DNA of 64,000 nt, taken from assembly GCA_009733575.1 (NCBI GenBank), contig ML769495.1, positions 117,640 through 181,639 on the forward strand, written 5' to 3'. The notes under the pieces are model-generated. The model searched no databases and was not told where the DNA came from. It saw only the letters and a program-made list of their open reading frames with translations. This document shows, in pieces, positions 9,933 through 21,369 of the stretch (within the stretch, counting starts at the first letter, position 1; each line of letters opens with the position of its first letter). A program made the position numbers and the translations under genes. This DNA comes from Gymnopus androsaceus JB14. Its lineage: Eukaryota; Basidiomycota; Agaricomycetes; Agaricales; Omphalotaceae.

Positions 9933-12900
9933 ATGAGTGAAGAACTCTCTCAAGACAATAGGTATGTAAGAATCAACATGATATAGGGATGGAAACTCAA
10001 TTATATTAAAAGCCATTCTCAAATGACTGTCAACACCTACAAGTGAGTAATGATTTCCAATGTGAACTTCCGTTTTCTTGTGATAATAGTCTCTACCAAG
10101 AATGTTTGACCATGCTTCCAATTTTGAAGTAAATGGTGGCATGTTTGTCAATAATTATCATATTATGTGTAAGTCGATGTTACATGTAATTAACATCAAT
10201 TACCAACTGACACTGCATTCCATCAAAGCAAATGATACAGAAGCCAAAATACGTGATTGGCTTAAAGCACCTGATTGCTCTGTCAATTTTCAAACGGCTG
10301 TTGACAAGAAAACACATGGTACTGGCCAGTGGATTATGGATCATCTTGAGTATCAGAAGTGGAAAGAAAGTTCCACTGTACTATGGATTCAAGGCAAAGG
10401 TAAGAGCTTTGTTTCTCTTTCAGGTGTATGGCTCACATTTTATTTTATAGCTGGATCGGGAAAGACTTTTTTATCGTAGGTTTACTCATAAAAAATCATA
10501 CCATGAATTGCCAATGTTTTCTTTTTTTCAACAGGACTACTATCATTGAGGATGTTCAAAAAAATGCCCCGAAGAGTGTATGGTATCATTACTTTGATAT
10601 CCGGGATAATAGTGGGCTGAAGTCAACATACCGAGGTTTCTTGTTGTCTCTTTTGCAACAAGTAGGATCAAACACACATGGAATCCATTCTGAGCTAGGA
10701 AATCTCTTTGATAAATGTAAGAAGGGTGTATTAGTTTCACAAGCCACAAACTTGGAGATAGAAGATACCCTGAAAAACATCTTCAATGATATTGAGCTTG
10801 GATATGTGATACTTGATGCCATGGATGAATGCCAGGAAAAGCAAGCAATTTACAAGTGGTTGAATGGAGCTGGATGTGCTCCCAATCTTCATATTGCCAT
10901 CACAAGTCGTGATCATGTTGGGGCAAACATAACTAGCCCTTCAAAGCAAATTTTCCTGGAATTAGGCAGCTCTGGAATGGATTATGATATAGCTTTGCAC
11001 CTTGATGGGGAAATAGTCAAGTGTGGTTTCAAAGGAAAATTGCAGGAGGAGGTAAGAGTATCATTAATGGCACAAGCCCATGGCCAGTAAGTCCAAATTC
11101 AATGTTGTTCTATACTTTAAGGAATAATCTATGATAAATCTTAGGTTCCGGTGGGTAGACTGTCAACTAAAAAGTTTGAGTAAATGTGGTTCTCCAACAT
11201 CAGTTCGGAAAGCTTTACAAAAGCTGCCAAAAGATTTGGAAGAAACATATACAATGGCCTTGAAAAAAGCTCATGAAAGTGATGATGCAGAACATGCTCA
11301 TCAAATTCTTCTTTGGCTCACCTATGCATTTGAGCCAATGAATACCAGGCAAATCAGTACAATTCTGGTTATTGATTTTGAGGAGCAGCAAGTGGAGGAA
11401 GAGAGTCAAATGGATTTGAAACTGGATGTAATCCTTGATTCTAATCTTGTTACTGTGGATCAAAACTATGAGGTGCAACTTGCACATGCATCTGTGAAGG
11501 AATTTTTGATCAACAACTGTAACAAGGGGAATTTTTTTAACATCAATAAGCAGATTGCTCATGAAAAAATAGCACAAGCATGTTTAATCTACTTGCTACA
11601 ATTCCTGGAACACAATGAATATTTTAAACGAGAAACTGTATGGGAGGAATCAATTTTGTTTGGGGACTATGCAGTGTTTCAATGGCTATCTCATGTAAAG
11701 ATTGTTGAAGAAGGAGATAAAGAGACTGCAGTACTAGGATTGACAAAGAATCTATGTAACGACACTCTCTTTGCCAGCTGGGCAGCTAGATATGAGGGTA
11801 GAAATGATGAAGATGTTTCCCTTGAACCACTTTATTGGACTGCAGCATCAGGTTTGGTGAAGACTGTTGAACATTTGTTGGAAATTGGGGCTGATGTGAA
11901 TGCTCAAGGGGGTGGATATGGGAATGCCCTTCAGGCAGCTGCAGGCAATGGTGATGAAGTAATTGTCAATCTTCTCCTGGAGAAGGGGGCTGATGTGAAT
12001 GCTCAAGGGGGTTTGTATGGGAATGCCCTTCAGGCAGCTGCAAGCAATGGTCATGAAGCAACTATCAATCTTCTCTTGGAAATTGGGGCTGATGTGAATG
12101 CTCAAGGGGGTGGATATGGGAATGCCCTTCAGGCAGCTGCAAGCAATGGTCATGAAGCAATTGTCAATCTTCTCTTGCAAAACAGGGCTGATGTGAATGC
12201 TCAAGGAGGTTTGTATGGGAGTGCCCTTCAGGCAGCTGCAGATAATGGTCATGAAGCAATTGTCAAGCTTCTCATAAAAAACAGGGCTGATGTGAATGCT
12301 CAAGAGGGTGGATATGGGAATGCCCTTCAGGTAGCTGCAAGAAATGGTCATGAAGCAATTGTCAATCTTCTCTTGGAAAAGGGGGCTGATGTGAATGCTC
12401 AAGGGGGTTTGTATGGTAATGCCCTTCAGGAAGCTGCAGGCAATGGTCATGAAGCAATTGTCAATCTTCTCTTGCAAAACAGGGCTGATGTGAATGCTCA
12501 AGGGAGTGGATATGGGAATGCCCTTCAGGCAGCTGCAGGCAATGGTCATGAAGTAATTGTCAATCTTCTCCTGGAAAAGGGGGCTGATGTGAATGCTCAA
12601 GGGGGTTTGTATGGGAATGCCCTTCAGGCAGCTGCAGAAAATGATAATGAAGCAACTGTCAATCTTCTCTTGGAAAAGGGGGCTGATGTGAATGCTCAAG
12701 GGGGTGACTATGGGAATGCCCTTCAGGCAGCTGCAAGAAATGGTCATGAAGCAATTGTCAATCTTCTCCTGGAAAAGGGGGCTGATGTGAATGCTCAAGG
12801 GGATTTGTATGGGAATGCCCTTCAGGCAGCTGCAGAAAATGGTCATGAAGCAATTGTCAATCTTCTCTTGGAAAAGGGGGCTGATGTGAATGCTCAAGGG

Positions 12901-12987
12901 GGTGGATATGGGAATGCCCTCAGGCAGCTGCAGAAAATGGTCATGAAGCAATTGTCAATCTTCTCTTGGAAAAGGGGGCTGATGTGA
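9933..12987 (+). CDS. NLR-type NACHT-ankyrin protein (frameshifted near its 3' end)
   Basis: STAND-type NTPase of the fungal NLR class, thought to act in self/non-self recognition. The model is ATG 9933, then introns 9966-10089, ~10170-10229, 10400-10450, 10476-10534 and 11087-11144, all in phase. The N-terminus has FDHASNFEVNGGMF, a short motif typical of basidiomycete NLRs. The NACHT core has Walker A GKAGSGKT (restored only by splicing), Walker B GYVILDAMDEC, sensor-like HIAITSRDH, then a winged-helix region LQKLPKDLEETYTMALKKA. Ankyrin repeats of 33 residues (ADVNAQGGGYGNALQAA type) follow and are almost identical to one another. At about 12920 one T is missing (GCCCTCAG where all other units have GCCCTTCAG), so the frame leaves the repeat and stops at 12987. 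Three more repeats continue in another frame to 13295. Either the protein is shortened or this is a base-calling error. Confidence 0.85.
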
Positions 12988-13281
12988 ATGCTCAAGGGAG
13001 TGGATATGGGAATGCCCTTCAGGTAGCTGCAAGAAATGGTCATGAAGCAATTGTCAATCTTCTCTTGGAAAAGGGGGCTGATGTGAATGCTCAAGGGGGT
13101 GAATATAGGAATGCCCTTCAGGCAGCTGCAAGCAATGGTCATGAAGCAATCATCAAGCTTCTCTTGGAAAATAGGGCTGATGTGAATGCTCAAGGGGGTT
13201 TTTATGAGAATGCCCTTCAGGTAGCTGCAAGAAATGGTAATGAAGCAATTGCCAATCCTCTGTTGGAAGAGGAGGCTGATG
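11887..13281 (+). repeat. Tandem 99-bp ankyrin-coding repeat array, 14 units
   Basis: Fourteen head-to-tail units of 99 nt, each starting around GCTGATGTGAATGCTCAAGG. Units alternate mainly between GGYGN and GLYGN variants. DNA identity between units is very high and variation is concentrated at a few codons: the positions after NAQ, around NGHE and at LLLEK/LLLQN/LLLEN. That points to recent duplication or homogenising recombination rather than old, separately diverging repeats. Confidence 0.93.
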
Positions 13282-13295
13282 TGACAGTAACCTGA

Positions 13296-13687
13296 TTCAA
13301 AGCTCATTGACACCCCAAGGAATGACCTCACTCTGAATACTTGGTGTTCCACAGGTGCTCCAGCCTTTCTTCCAGTAATCTGATATGCCTTGTTAAACAC
13401 AAGGGACTCAACTTTTTGTTAAATGTTAAATATGTTAAATAAAGCCATGTACCATACATAAAAGCATTGTATGGAATTGAATACACTACTTTTTCTTTGA
13501 TTAAATGTGTCTGCTCTACATGCTTATGTAGGTATTCACAAAGAAACCGGGCACAAGATGTTGACAAAAAGTCGGTGCTATACGCAGAAAGTATGAAAGG
13601 CCCCAATAAGCCTTCATCCAAGTCTGCACAGATAAAGGAAAAAGCAGAGCACACACAGGTGCATTGAAACATGAGCAAAGCTCTAAC
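13296..13687. other. Intergenic, 3' flank of the NLR gene
   Basis: AT-rich, with a few short open frames and no recognisable coding sequence. Confidence 0.4.
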
Positions 13688-13973
13688 ATCAGCAAAACCT
13701 GGATAATTGCCATAGCTGTTATAGCAAGCCATAGCAAGCCATAGCAGCCATAGAACTATGAACTGCTATGAATTGCTATGGGAAGCTATGAGTTACTATG
13801 GACTTCCCAAATTATATTGCCTGTTGACAGATGTCATGCTCTATAGCAATCCATAGCAGCCCATAGCAGTCCATAGCTCTGGATAGATGGGGACCTTGCT
13901 ATGGGTGCTATGGGTGCTATGAGTGCTGGATAGCACTATCCAGTGCTATCCACTTCACCCAGGTTTTGCTGAT
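13688..13973. mobile_element. Short inverted-repeat element, copy B of the ATCAGCAAAACCTGG family
   Basis: A 286-bp copy with ATCAGCAAAACCTGG at the left and CCAGGTTTTGCTGAT at the right. It is filled with CCATAGCA motifs on the left arm and TGCTATGG motifs on the right arm. It contains no coding sequence. It serves as the undamaged reference for reading copies C and D, which carry insertions. Confidence 0.8.
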
Positions 13974-14257
13974 GAATGATACAGCCAAGGACCAGTGATT
14001 TCCAAGTCAAGCAGAAATTTGGAGCAGACCCTGAGCTGACCACATTGGGGTCATATAAAATGACTGAAAAGGCAGGGTGACAGTGCTGCAAAATATCAGA
14101 TATGTATGGAGCTGCCACTGCCAATACAAACATGGAGCCAAGCGGGCCATTTATTCCGAAGTAAAAAGTAGAAAAAATCATTGAGCTCATTGTTGAAAAC
14201 AACACTGGCGAGACAAACTGAACCAAAATGCCTCCGAGCCAGAGATTCAAAGAGATA

Positions 14258-14472
14258 CTGTACCATTTCAATCAATTCGGCAGGCCCTTGTGTGTTACCA
14301 ACTTGACAAAATTTTGGATTCGGCACTACGCGCAAATTTTTGGCATTTTAGACCCAAAATTTGGGTTTTGCCAAAAAAAATCGGCACTTTCGAAAAGTGA
14401 CATGTGACCTAGTCAAAGCGCGTCAGAAGGCCTCCGTGACCCGTGACTGCCGAATCGATTGAAATGGTACAG
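14258..14472. mobile_element. Small MITE with TA flanks
   Basis: Inverted ends CTGTACCATTTCAATCAATT and its complement (one mismatch) are flanked by TA at 14256-14257 and 14473-14474, as expected for Tc1/mariner-type insertion. The 215-bp body has no coding sequence but includes CCCAAAATTTGGG, a short palindrome. The class is inferred from the ends alone. Confidence 0.5.
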
Positions 14473-15021
14473 TAGTGACCTTGAGGACTTCTTTCCGAAG
14501 TTTCGTGGTGATCCAGTAATAATAAAAGGATGGATTCGTCAATCAAACTTGGATGACCTTTGGAGATGGTGGTCATAGATGAGAGTATGTAAGTAACAAC
14601 AGTTTGAGTGCACACACATCTTAGGGTGCTTTTGGAATTCAAGCTGACTAAGTTGCCTATACTAAGTAGTCAAACTAGGCGCAACATGTTCAATGGGATT
14701 TGAGTCACTGTCTTTGCTTGGCACTTGCAATGTTGGATAACTTGGATAACTTCAAATCCGAGTCAGTTGCATGTGAGTATTCTTCAAACAGTTCAGACTA
14801 AATGGCACATGAATGATAATGTGGATGATTTAATCACATTTAATATCTGTAATTACCAAAGGATTAGAAAGAATGCAAATTATAGAACACTGGAGCACCT
14901 CTTATATGGTGAATGAAGAGTTTCTAATAATCTATGAGACTCAAGTAATCATCCCAATTTTTATGTGGAATGATATCAGCAAAACCTGGGTATATTGGAC
15001 AGCACTCATAGCACCCATAGC

Positions 15022-16123
15022 TAGGGCTGAACACTGTACCGTATACATTTGGTATACAGTTACAGCCATACATTTAATGGTGCAGTACGGCACTCATTAT
15101 AGCTGTCACCGTACCATATATTTTTACTGGAGTCCCTTAATGGTACGGTGTCCATATCATGATGGCCCGCTTACAGTTATACAACTTATACGGCACTTCA
15201 AAACCTGAAATACATTGATTCTGGCTATTTACCATTGTAAATTATAAGTATATATTGTTTCTATTAAACATACTAAATATGTCAAGTGAGATCCAAAACT
15301 GCATTACATGCAAGATGGAGTCTGTGCTTCACAATCATGAGAGCACAGATCATATCAGGCTTCAAACTGGCATGGCAAAGTGAGATAGTGCCCGGCCCTC
15401 AGGCTGAAAAGACTCTCTCAGCCACAACAGCAGATCCTAACACGCTCATCAAAATATTTGAGGAACACAATAGTTGAAGACACTCACCTGGTATAGCTAG
15501 AAGGTCACAAGCAAAACGGTACAGATTGGGAAACTGCACATGGTGAGCAAACCACCATTGAATCGGATCGCAATGGTTGAAATCTTCTGGAGACAGCTTG
15601 TAGCCTGAGAATTCCTCAAGCTCATTCTTGGCCACCCGTGTACTTTTGTAATGTGAAGTGAAGCTTCGTTTCTGAGGCAAGCCAGACAGTGAGCTCGGGG
15701 AAATAGCAGGCTCATCTTGAATAGCCTGTGTGGCAACAGTCTCTCTACAATAATGCTTTTCATAATATTCTTGAAGCTTGATTTCAATTCCTCAAGAAAG
15801 TCCAAGAGGTTATTGTCATTATTAAAATCATTGGCAATCCGTGAATACATGATTCATGGGTCAAGAACTGGGTACAGCATTAGTAACTAATCATGTAGAT
15901 TCACATTCATGTGTGGCTAGGCCATAGATAGAAAAGTTCATATGCTTATAAATGGGAACTGTAAATATGGCTGTGACGGCCATATTCTCAGACCCGTATA
16001 CGGTTGTATCCCGTACCATCTGCTGTACCATCTCAAGATCTGCCAAGGTCTCTACGGTATGGGGTCGTATACCGTATAAGCCAACCATATTCACCGTAAA
16101 TATGGATACAGTGTTCAGCCCTA
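15022..16123. mobile_element. hAT transposon, truncated, nested in copy C
   Basis: The 1102-bp element has terminal repeats TAGGGCTGAACACTGTA and TACAGTGTTCAGCCCTA, which are exact complements. It is flanked by an exact 8-bp target duplication CCCATAGC (15014-15021 and 16124-16131). Eight-base duplications and TAGGG/CAGGG-type ends are diagnostic of the hAT superfamily. The DNA inside carries the last part of a hAT transposase on the minus strand. Subterminal regions repeat ACCGTATAC/GTATACGGT motifs, probable transposase binding sites. Confidence 0.9.
15399..15850 (-). pseudogene. hAT transposase C-terminal remnant (dimerisation domain)
   Basis: Reading down the minus strand with one short intron gives KNELEEFSGYKLSP, then DPIQWWFAHHVQFPNLYRFA and CDLLAIPG. 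It then gives GSAVVAERVFSA and a stop. This is the hAT C-terminal dimerisation domain, whose usual ending is 'P-x-SS-x-x-x-ERxFS'. The RNase-H-like catalytic core and the BED zinc finger are absent, so the element cannot make its own active transposase. Confidence 0.8.
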
Positions 16124-16697
16124 CCCATAGCACCCATAGCAAGGTCCCCATCTATCCAGAGCTATGGAATGCTATGGGCTGGCTTGCTATAGAATTCACG
16201 GGAAAATCATCTGTCAGGGTAGGATTGAATTCAAAACTAAATATATGGCCGCTTGAATTGTTCCACTCAAATCTCAAGCAAGACCAAATAATTATAATAA
16301 AATCATATACTGTTGCATTCATGGTAGTACATACTAAGTAGACTTACTTAAACTACTAGTATGTACTACTGATGCTTAATTAGAGGTGTCGGGCAAGATT
16401 GGGGAAAATTTGACAATGTGCCAATTCTTATATAGCATTGGCAAGAGAATGACAGCTGGCTTGAGCACGTGGCAATCTCATAGGAGCTCATAGTAAGCCA
16501 TAGCAAACCATAGCATTTCATAGCGCTATGGCTGCTATGACATGCTATGGCCTCTATGGCCATTGCCCAGGTTCTGCTGATGAAGTTCCACACTTGGGGA
16601 TATCATCTCCACAATGCACAATAAAGCCTGTCAAATATAGGCTCATGCAGTGTCCCATTAGGGTTCCATGAGGACAGTGATTTGGTGTGTCTGAGCC

Positions 16698-19140
16698 TTA
16701 ATTTGGGCTTTGTAGTATTGTATTTAGCAGTGTCAGTGCATTCACTGGTATGGCTATGCCTTTCACAACAGTGTTGATTCTGAGGTAGGAGCCCAAAATG
16801 AAAGTCTAGACCATGATCATTGATGGTCAGCATTGAGCAATAATATTTTGTTACTTTGTGTTGACACTCACCTTCCACTGGTTTTAAAGAGTATGTTTGA
16901 TCTGGGGGCATTTGTGAAATTAATTCCCAGGTATTATCATCTAAGTCATTGTCATTTTCTGACACCACTTCAAGAACATTTAGAAAATATTTTGATATTA
17001 ATGCTCCAGTCACTTACTACTGCAATCAATCACCTCAAAATCATTATCATCCAGAGCCTCAAAGATGGGGTAGTGTTGTGCTTGTGCATAGTCCAAAGAT
17101 TTAGGATTGAAACCCTTGGATTTTATGTAGTAAGATACAGCAGAGAGTTCTGCAGCATTCCATTGCATTCCATTCTCAACAACAGCCCTATATGAGGGAA
17201 GGCCCAAAAGTTTTTGGGTCTGCTTGGTCATTGGGAGTGCCCCAGTGGAGTCCAAAGACCAGAAGTACGGCAGATCATTGAAGGAAAACTGCACATTAGA
17301 CTCTACTTTGGTTGTCTTGATAGGTGCAATGAAGAGATAAACATTGCGATACATGAGACCAGGATTGAAAAATGGTGAGACAACTGCATTCTCTGCCTCC
17401 AGAACCATACAGATATTTGAGCCAAAGAAAACTGATAGTGGATTTGAGTATATCAATACTTTGAAAAAAGAAGACAAAAATTATAAATACCAAAATTATC
17501 CAATGTATCTTTGAGAATGTGACCAGCTTGTGCTAGCCAAGCAGCTCCAAGCCTAGTAGTTGTCACTGATTGAGCAATTATATTGGTGGAGAAATGGTAT
17601 GGAAAAGCATGGTAATCATCAATGGTCATGGGAGCCTGAGGTTGGATGCATTTGAATTTAAACCTGTGGATATGATTAAATGATTAGAACAAATTAAAAT
17701 TAAACTAATGACCTTGTCCATCCATTTTGCTTGTATTTGGGAGCATTGTAACACCTCAGTTCCCATTGCCCAATTGAGTAACACAGCTCTGGCCCAAAAC
17801 GGACTTGTGCAGTGATCTGCTTGAGGACAGTAGGAAACTGCAAGTTAAGAGTTGATGATACAAGCTTTAATATTTATAAAAGATAGTTACACTTACAGAA
17901 ATACCGACCTCTTTCGACATTACTGATCCAAATGAAAATGCAGGAGCACCTTCACATGAAACAGGAATTATAGTACCAGCCCGTGACTCCACAAATGATT
18001 CCACTGTATCAAAATGGGTTTCAATATGCTTTATGATAATTTCATTTGAGGTGTAGTCCTGGAATTTTAGTGGAGGGACTTGTTCACTGAAGGGCTTGAA
18101 AAATCTGCAACTTGGGTGTTGAAGATCCCAAGAAAGAAACATATATTCCGAATTTGATATAGATTCTACTGGGCAACTTTGAGGACCACGGCATATCAAT
18201 CCAGATGATGGTTGCATCCAATGGTCATACGGGGTACTCAGAATGATCTAAACAAGATTTCAATTTTCAAAAATTACATATTTCAATATTTCAGAAAAAG
18301 TAAATCACCTCGCGGTTGGGAAAGATTTGTTTTTCTGCTGTAATAGAATCAGCAACCTATCCCTATAAGTTATTATCTCAGATAGTAATAAAGATGTAAA
18401 CACTTACATATCGATATTTGAGGTATATATATGCAAAGGGACTAGTATTGCCATTGTACAAGTCTGTGAGGTAGCTGAAGGGAATCAGCTCTGTATAGCA
18501 ATGTTAGAGATCTAAAAAGAAATTGAACGATAACACATGCACCATCATGGAATAACATTATTGGGAGGTCCCATTGAATGATTCCAAACAACTGTGCGAA
18601 ATTAGGGTGCCTAGAAAAGGATAAAGCCTTGGTCAGTATGTGATCCAGCTGCGAAACATATATTAATAGTTACCGTCCGTGAGTGTATAGGAGTATATCC
18701 TCTTCAAAGGCCTGAAAGATGATGATGATGATGTTAGTCTTGACCTACTACGGAGAGGCAGGCAAACCTGTTTCGCTTGTGATCCATTATATGTAACTGC
18801 AGTGAATATCTGAGATTCTTTTAATCCTACAACCTTCACAGTGCTGACCGAGCGTTGGACCTTTAGTGAACTCTTCGAGTCTTCATTTGCACTGCTGGAC
18901 ATGGTTCTGAGAAAAAATACGTCTCCCATGTGGATAACCCGAAACTAAGTTCCAGATATGATTGTCAGCTCGCTATAGCAGGAACGCAAAACACACCTCT
19001 TTCCCTGCAACCACTTCTCTTCGAGGACTATCACGATAGTAGTTGTTTGTAACTACAACTTGGTCTCCAGCAACTGCATTGAATTCAGATCCTTGAATGG
19101 TGAAGTTTGAGGCATTTTGGAAAAAATCGAGCGGCGCCAT
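16698..19140 (-). CDS. Multi-exon protein of unknown function sharing the NLR N-terminal motif
   Basis: I do not know the function. The start at 19140 reads APLDFFQNASNFTIQGSEF, matching the N-terminal motif of the NLR gene at 9933 (FDHASNFEVNGGMF). At least eight exons follow. Recognisable blocks are SQIFTAVTYNGSQAKQ (~18790-18840), HPNFAQLFGIIQWDLPIMLF (~18550-18610), ELIPFSYLTDLYNGNTSPFA (~18440-18490), IFPNREIILSTPYDHWM (~18210-18330), EGAPAFSFGSVMSKEVGISV (~17900-17970) and WSLDSTGALPMTKQTQKLLG (~17200-17260). The first stop is at about 17010, but an intron there would add NDNDLDDNTWELISQMPPDQ and end near 16698. The block HPNFAQLFG...LF resembles a kinase-lobe pattern, but no catalytic HRD or DFG motif is visible. 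Exact exon borders are approximate. Confidence 0.6.
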
Positions 19141-19560
19141 GGTGCACACTGTTATCCAGGGACCAGAACCGCAGAAGATGTCGGAAGTCAAGAGCAAGAG
19201 CAAGAGCAAAAGAGCAAGATCATGGTCAGACGATGCATTGGCTGCCGACACTGCAATGAGCACAGCATACATCATGATTTTCATTCGTTTCCTTATCAGC
19301 TTGTCAGCTATGTAGCACTGCCAAAATTAAGCTGCGTAGCGGCTTGAGGCAAAGGGCCTGGGGCTTGCAAACATGGGCTTTTCCGTAGACGAAATTTGGC
19401 AGATATAAGCGAGCAAAAGTTTTTAATGATGAATCACGATGTATTTAGACGGCCGAAGTAGATCCGGGTCACATCAAGTCGCAAGGAAAACGATCCCCAA
19501 AAGCCAAATAGCACTGCTCAGTACTTACGATATATAACTACCCAATTCATCGTCCTAGAT

Positions 19561-21269
19561 CTAGTGCCGTTCCGTTTTAACCTCCTCCTTCGACTTTCTC
19601 CTTCTCGCTAACAAAATCATCTCCAGCTGTCTCGTCCACACCAATTCCCCAAGGCTAGCCAACCGGTTCATATAATCGTTCCGTATGAGGTCCTCTGTAT
19701 AAGCAAGAAAATCAAGATCTCTGAGTCCCAACCGAATCCGAATCCAACTCATCTCATTCGGGATAGAAGGGCCAGAGCCATAAGAAGAGCGGATATTACT
19801 ATCCCCACTCCGACTCTGATCCTTAAAGCCACAGCGAGGTCCCAGTAGACTCGAGGTGGATTCCGAAATTACCAACAACTTTCGGTACAGTCCCTTCAAT
19901 TCTTCGATAATCTCGAACATCCTATGTCCATGCGGGCCGCCTCCAACATCCTGCGCTATAGCGTAAAAACTCTCTGGATTCCCGCGTACATCCATATCAC
20001 GAGGTTTCAGAGTAGCAACAGTACCAGAGATGATGTCGAGCATGTACAATATCTTGGCGGTATTGATGCTTTCGGGATGGGTTAGGCGGACGACGATGGT
20101 CCCCCCAGCTCGTGGTCGTGGCGTAATGGATGTGCACTGGAGCGCGACGAGGAGCTGGGATATGAGAAGGAGATCATCTGTGAATGCTGATGAGCTTGGG
20201 GCCACGGAATCGAATTTGGATGATATAGCATCTATGACAATGAGGTTGAATTTCCGAGTTGCGAGGGCTGAACTAGCATCTGGGATTCGTGATCCTTTCA
20301 TCAGTAGATCCTTCAAAAAATCGGGAGGCTCCAAGTCCGCCGGGTCACCATCTTCACATTGGCCCTCTTCCAAATTATCCACGTCTGGTGCAAACCGTAT
20401 ACTCCGAGTCTTCAGCTTGGATATGTTGCAAAAGTGAAGCTTGAATCTCGACCCAAAGGGAGAGTAGTGCCTCTGATGCACTGCTATGTATTCCAGTCTT
20501 ACGACGTCTTCAGGCTCTGGCAGATGCGCAATGCCTACACCAGATGACTTCGGATTGTTACGCATAATGAAGGAAGCAAAACCTCCAGGACGGCACCTGA
20601 TAATGGAATATGAAGACTCGGAATAAGCACTAACGCCACTGTAAGCCAGACGAAAAATTCACCCTATATCAAGAAAAGAAAAATGCTCATCCTCATGAAA
20701 GGGGAAAACAGTCGAGAATCTATCGACAATGTCTTCAAAGACACGTTCTTCAATTGCTTGCAATGCTCTTTGTTCGATCGAAAGGCTACTATCTTGCTCG
20801 TACTCCGGTTGAAAGACTAGACTGGGAGGAGCACCTCCTGTTCGACGTGATTCCTGGCAACACTAGTATGTGTATATGAGTAAGATGGCTAATTGTCACA
20901 TGAAAGACGGACCTCGTCCCAAATTTCAAATATTTCCTTCAACTCCTTCGCCCCGCAAGCAATAAGTTCCTCCGTTGAACGTTTCCGAGGCAGGCAGCAT
21001 CTTGTCCCAATGAATATGCAGTGGTCTCCATGGGTTTGGATGGGGGACTTTGGATAAATGTGCCTCCCGACTCGGATAATCATAGTGGCGTTGTGGTTCA
21101 GCACGCGAACGACGCGAGTCACTATGCCACTGTGGGTGTAGGTTCGAGTGGCTCTGCCAGTGGCTCTGCTTTTTAGCAGAACCAGTCCCATGACGCGACG
21201 CGTACGCGTGTCGGTTGGATTCGGATTGGGTGGAATTTCTAGAGTGGCTCGGACAGGGATAGAAAGCAA
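19561..21269 (-). CDS. FtsJ-like (RrmJ-type) SAM-dependent methyltransferase-domain protein
   Basis: Exons 20913-21269, 20663-20862 and 19561-20596 join in phase to 530 residues. The SAM-binding loop is FSFLDIGCRPGGFASFIMR (built across the second intron), the classic D-x-G-x-x-PGGF motif of FtsJ-type ribose 2'-O-methyltransferases. An acidic motif, FNLIVIDA, follows about 100 residues later, as expected for the catalytic Asp strand. GGTIVVRLTH stands where active FtsJ enzymes usually have a Lys (G-G-x-x-V-x-K), here replaced by Arg. Activity on a ribose 2'-OH is therefore uncertain, and a structural or altered role is possible. The N-terminal 120 residues are basic with no known domain, and the start there is the longest open choice. 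It is intact and close to the mobile DNA on either side. Confidence 0.7.
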
Positions 21270-21369
21270 AGTTTGTCATCGTATGGTTAATAATACGATC
21301 CATTGTGCAAGAACTTTGGACGACTCACGAGCGCTTCGCGGAGATGAAAAATCTGAAAAATCCTGATGG

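Larger units (their letters stand above)
14975..16581. mobile_element. Inverted-repeat element, copy C, interrupted by a hAT element
   Basis: The ends are ATCAGCAAAACCTGGGTATA and CCCAGGTTCTGCTGAT. The left arm runs in the same order as the complement of copy B (AGCACTCATAGCACCCATAGC), then stops at 15021. It resumes at 16124 with CCCATAGCACCCATAGCAAGG. The gap is exactly the nested hAT element. Without it, this copy would be about 500 bp. Confidence 0.8.

Noticed and set aside
11848..12951. Long minus-strand open frame of 367 codons, repetitive
   Set aside because: It is the complement of the ankyrin-coding repeat array. The repeat unit length is a multiple of three, so any stop-free frame stays open. 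The sense strand has the NLR gene.
12894..13400. Second minus-strand repetitive open frame
   Set aside because: Same cause as the longer antisense frame: shadow of the ankyrin array.
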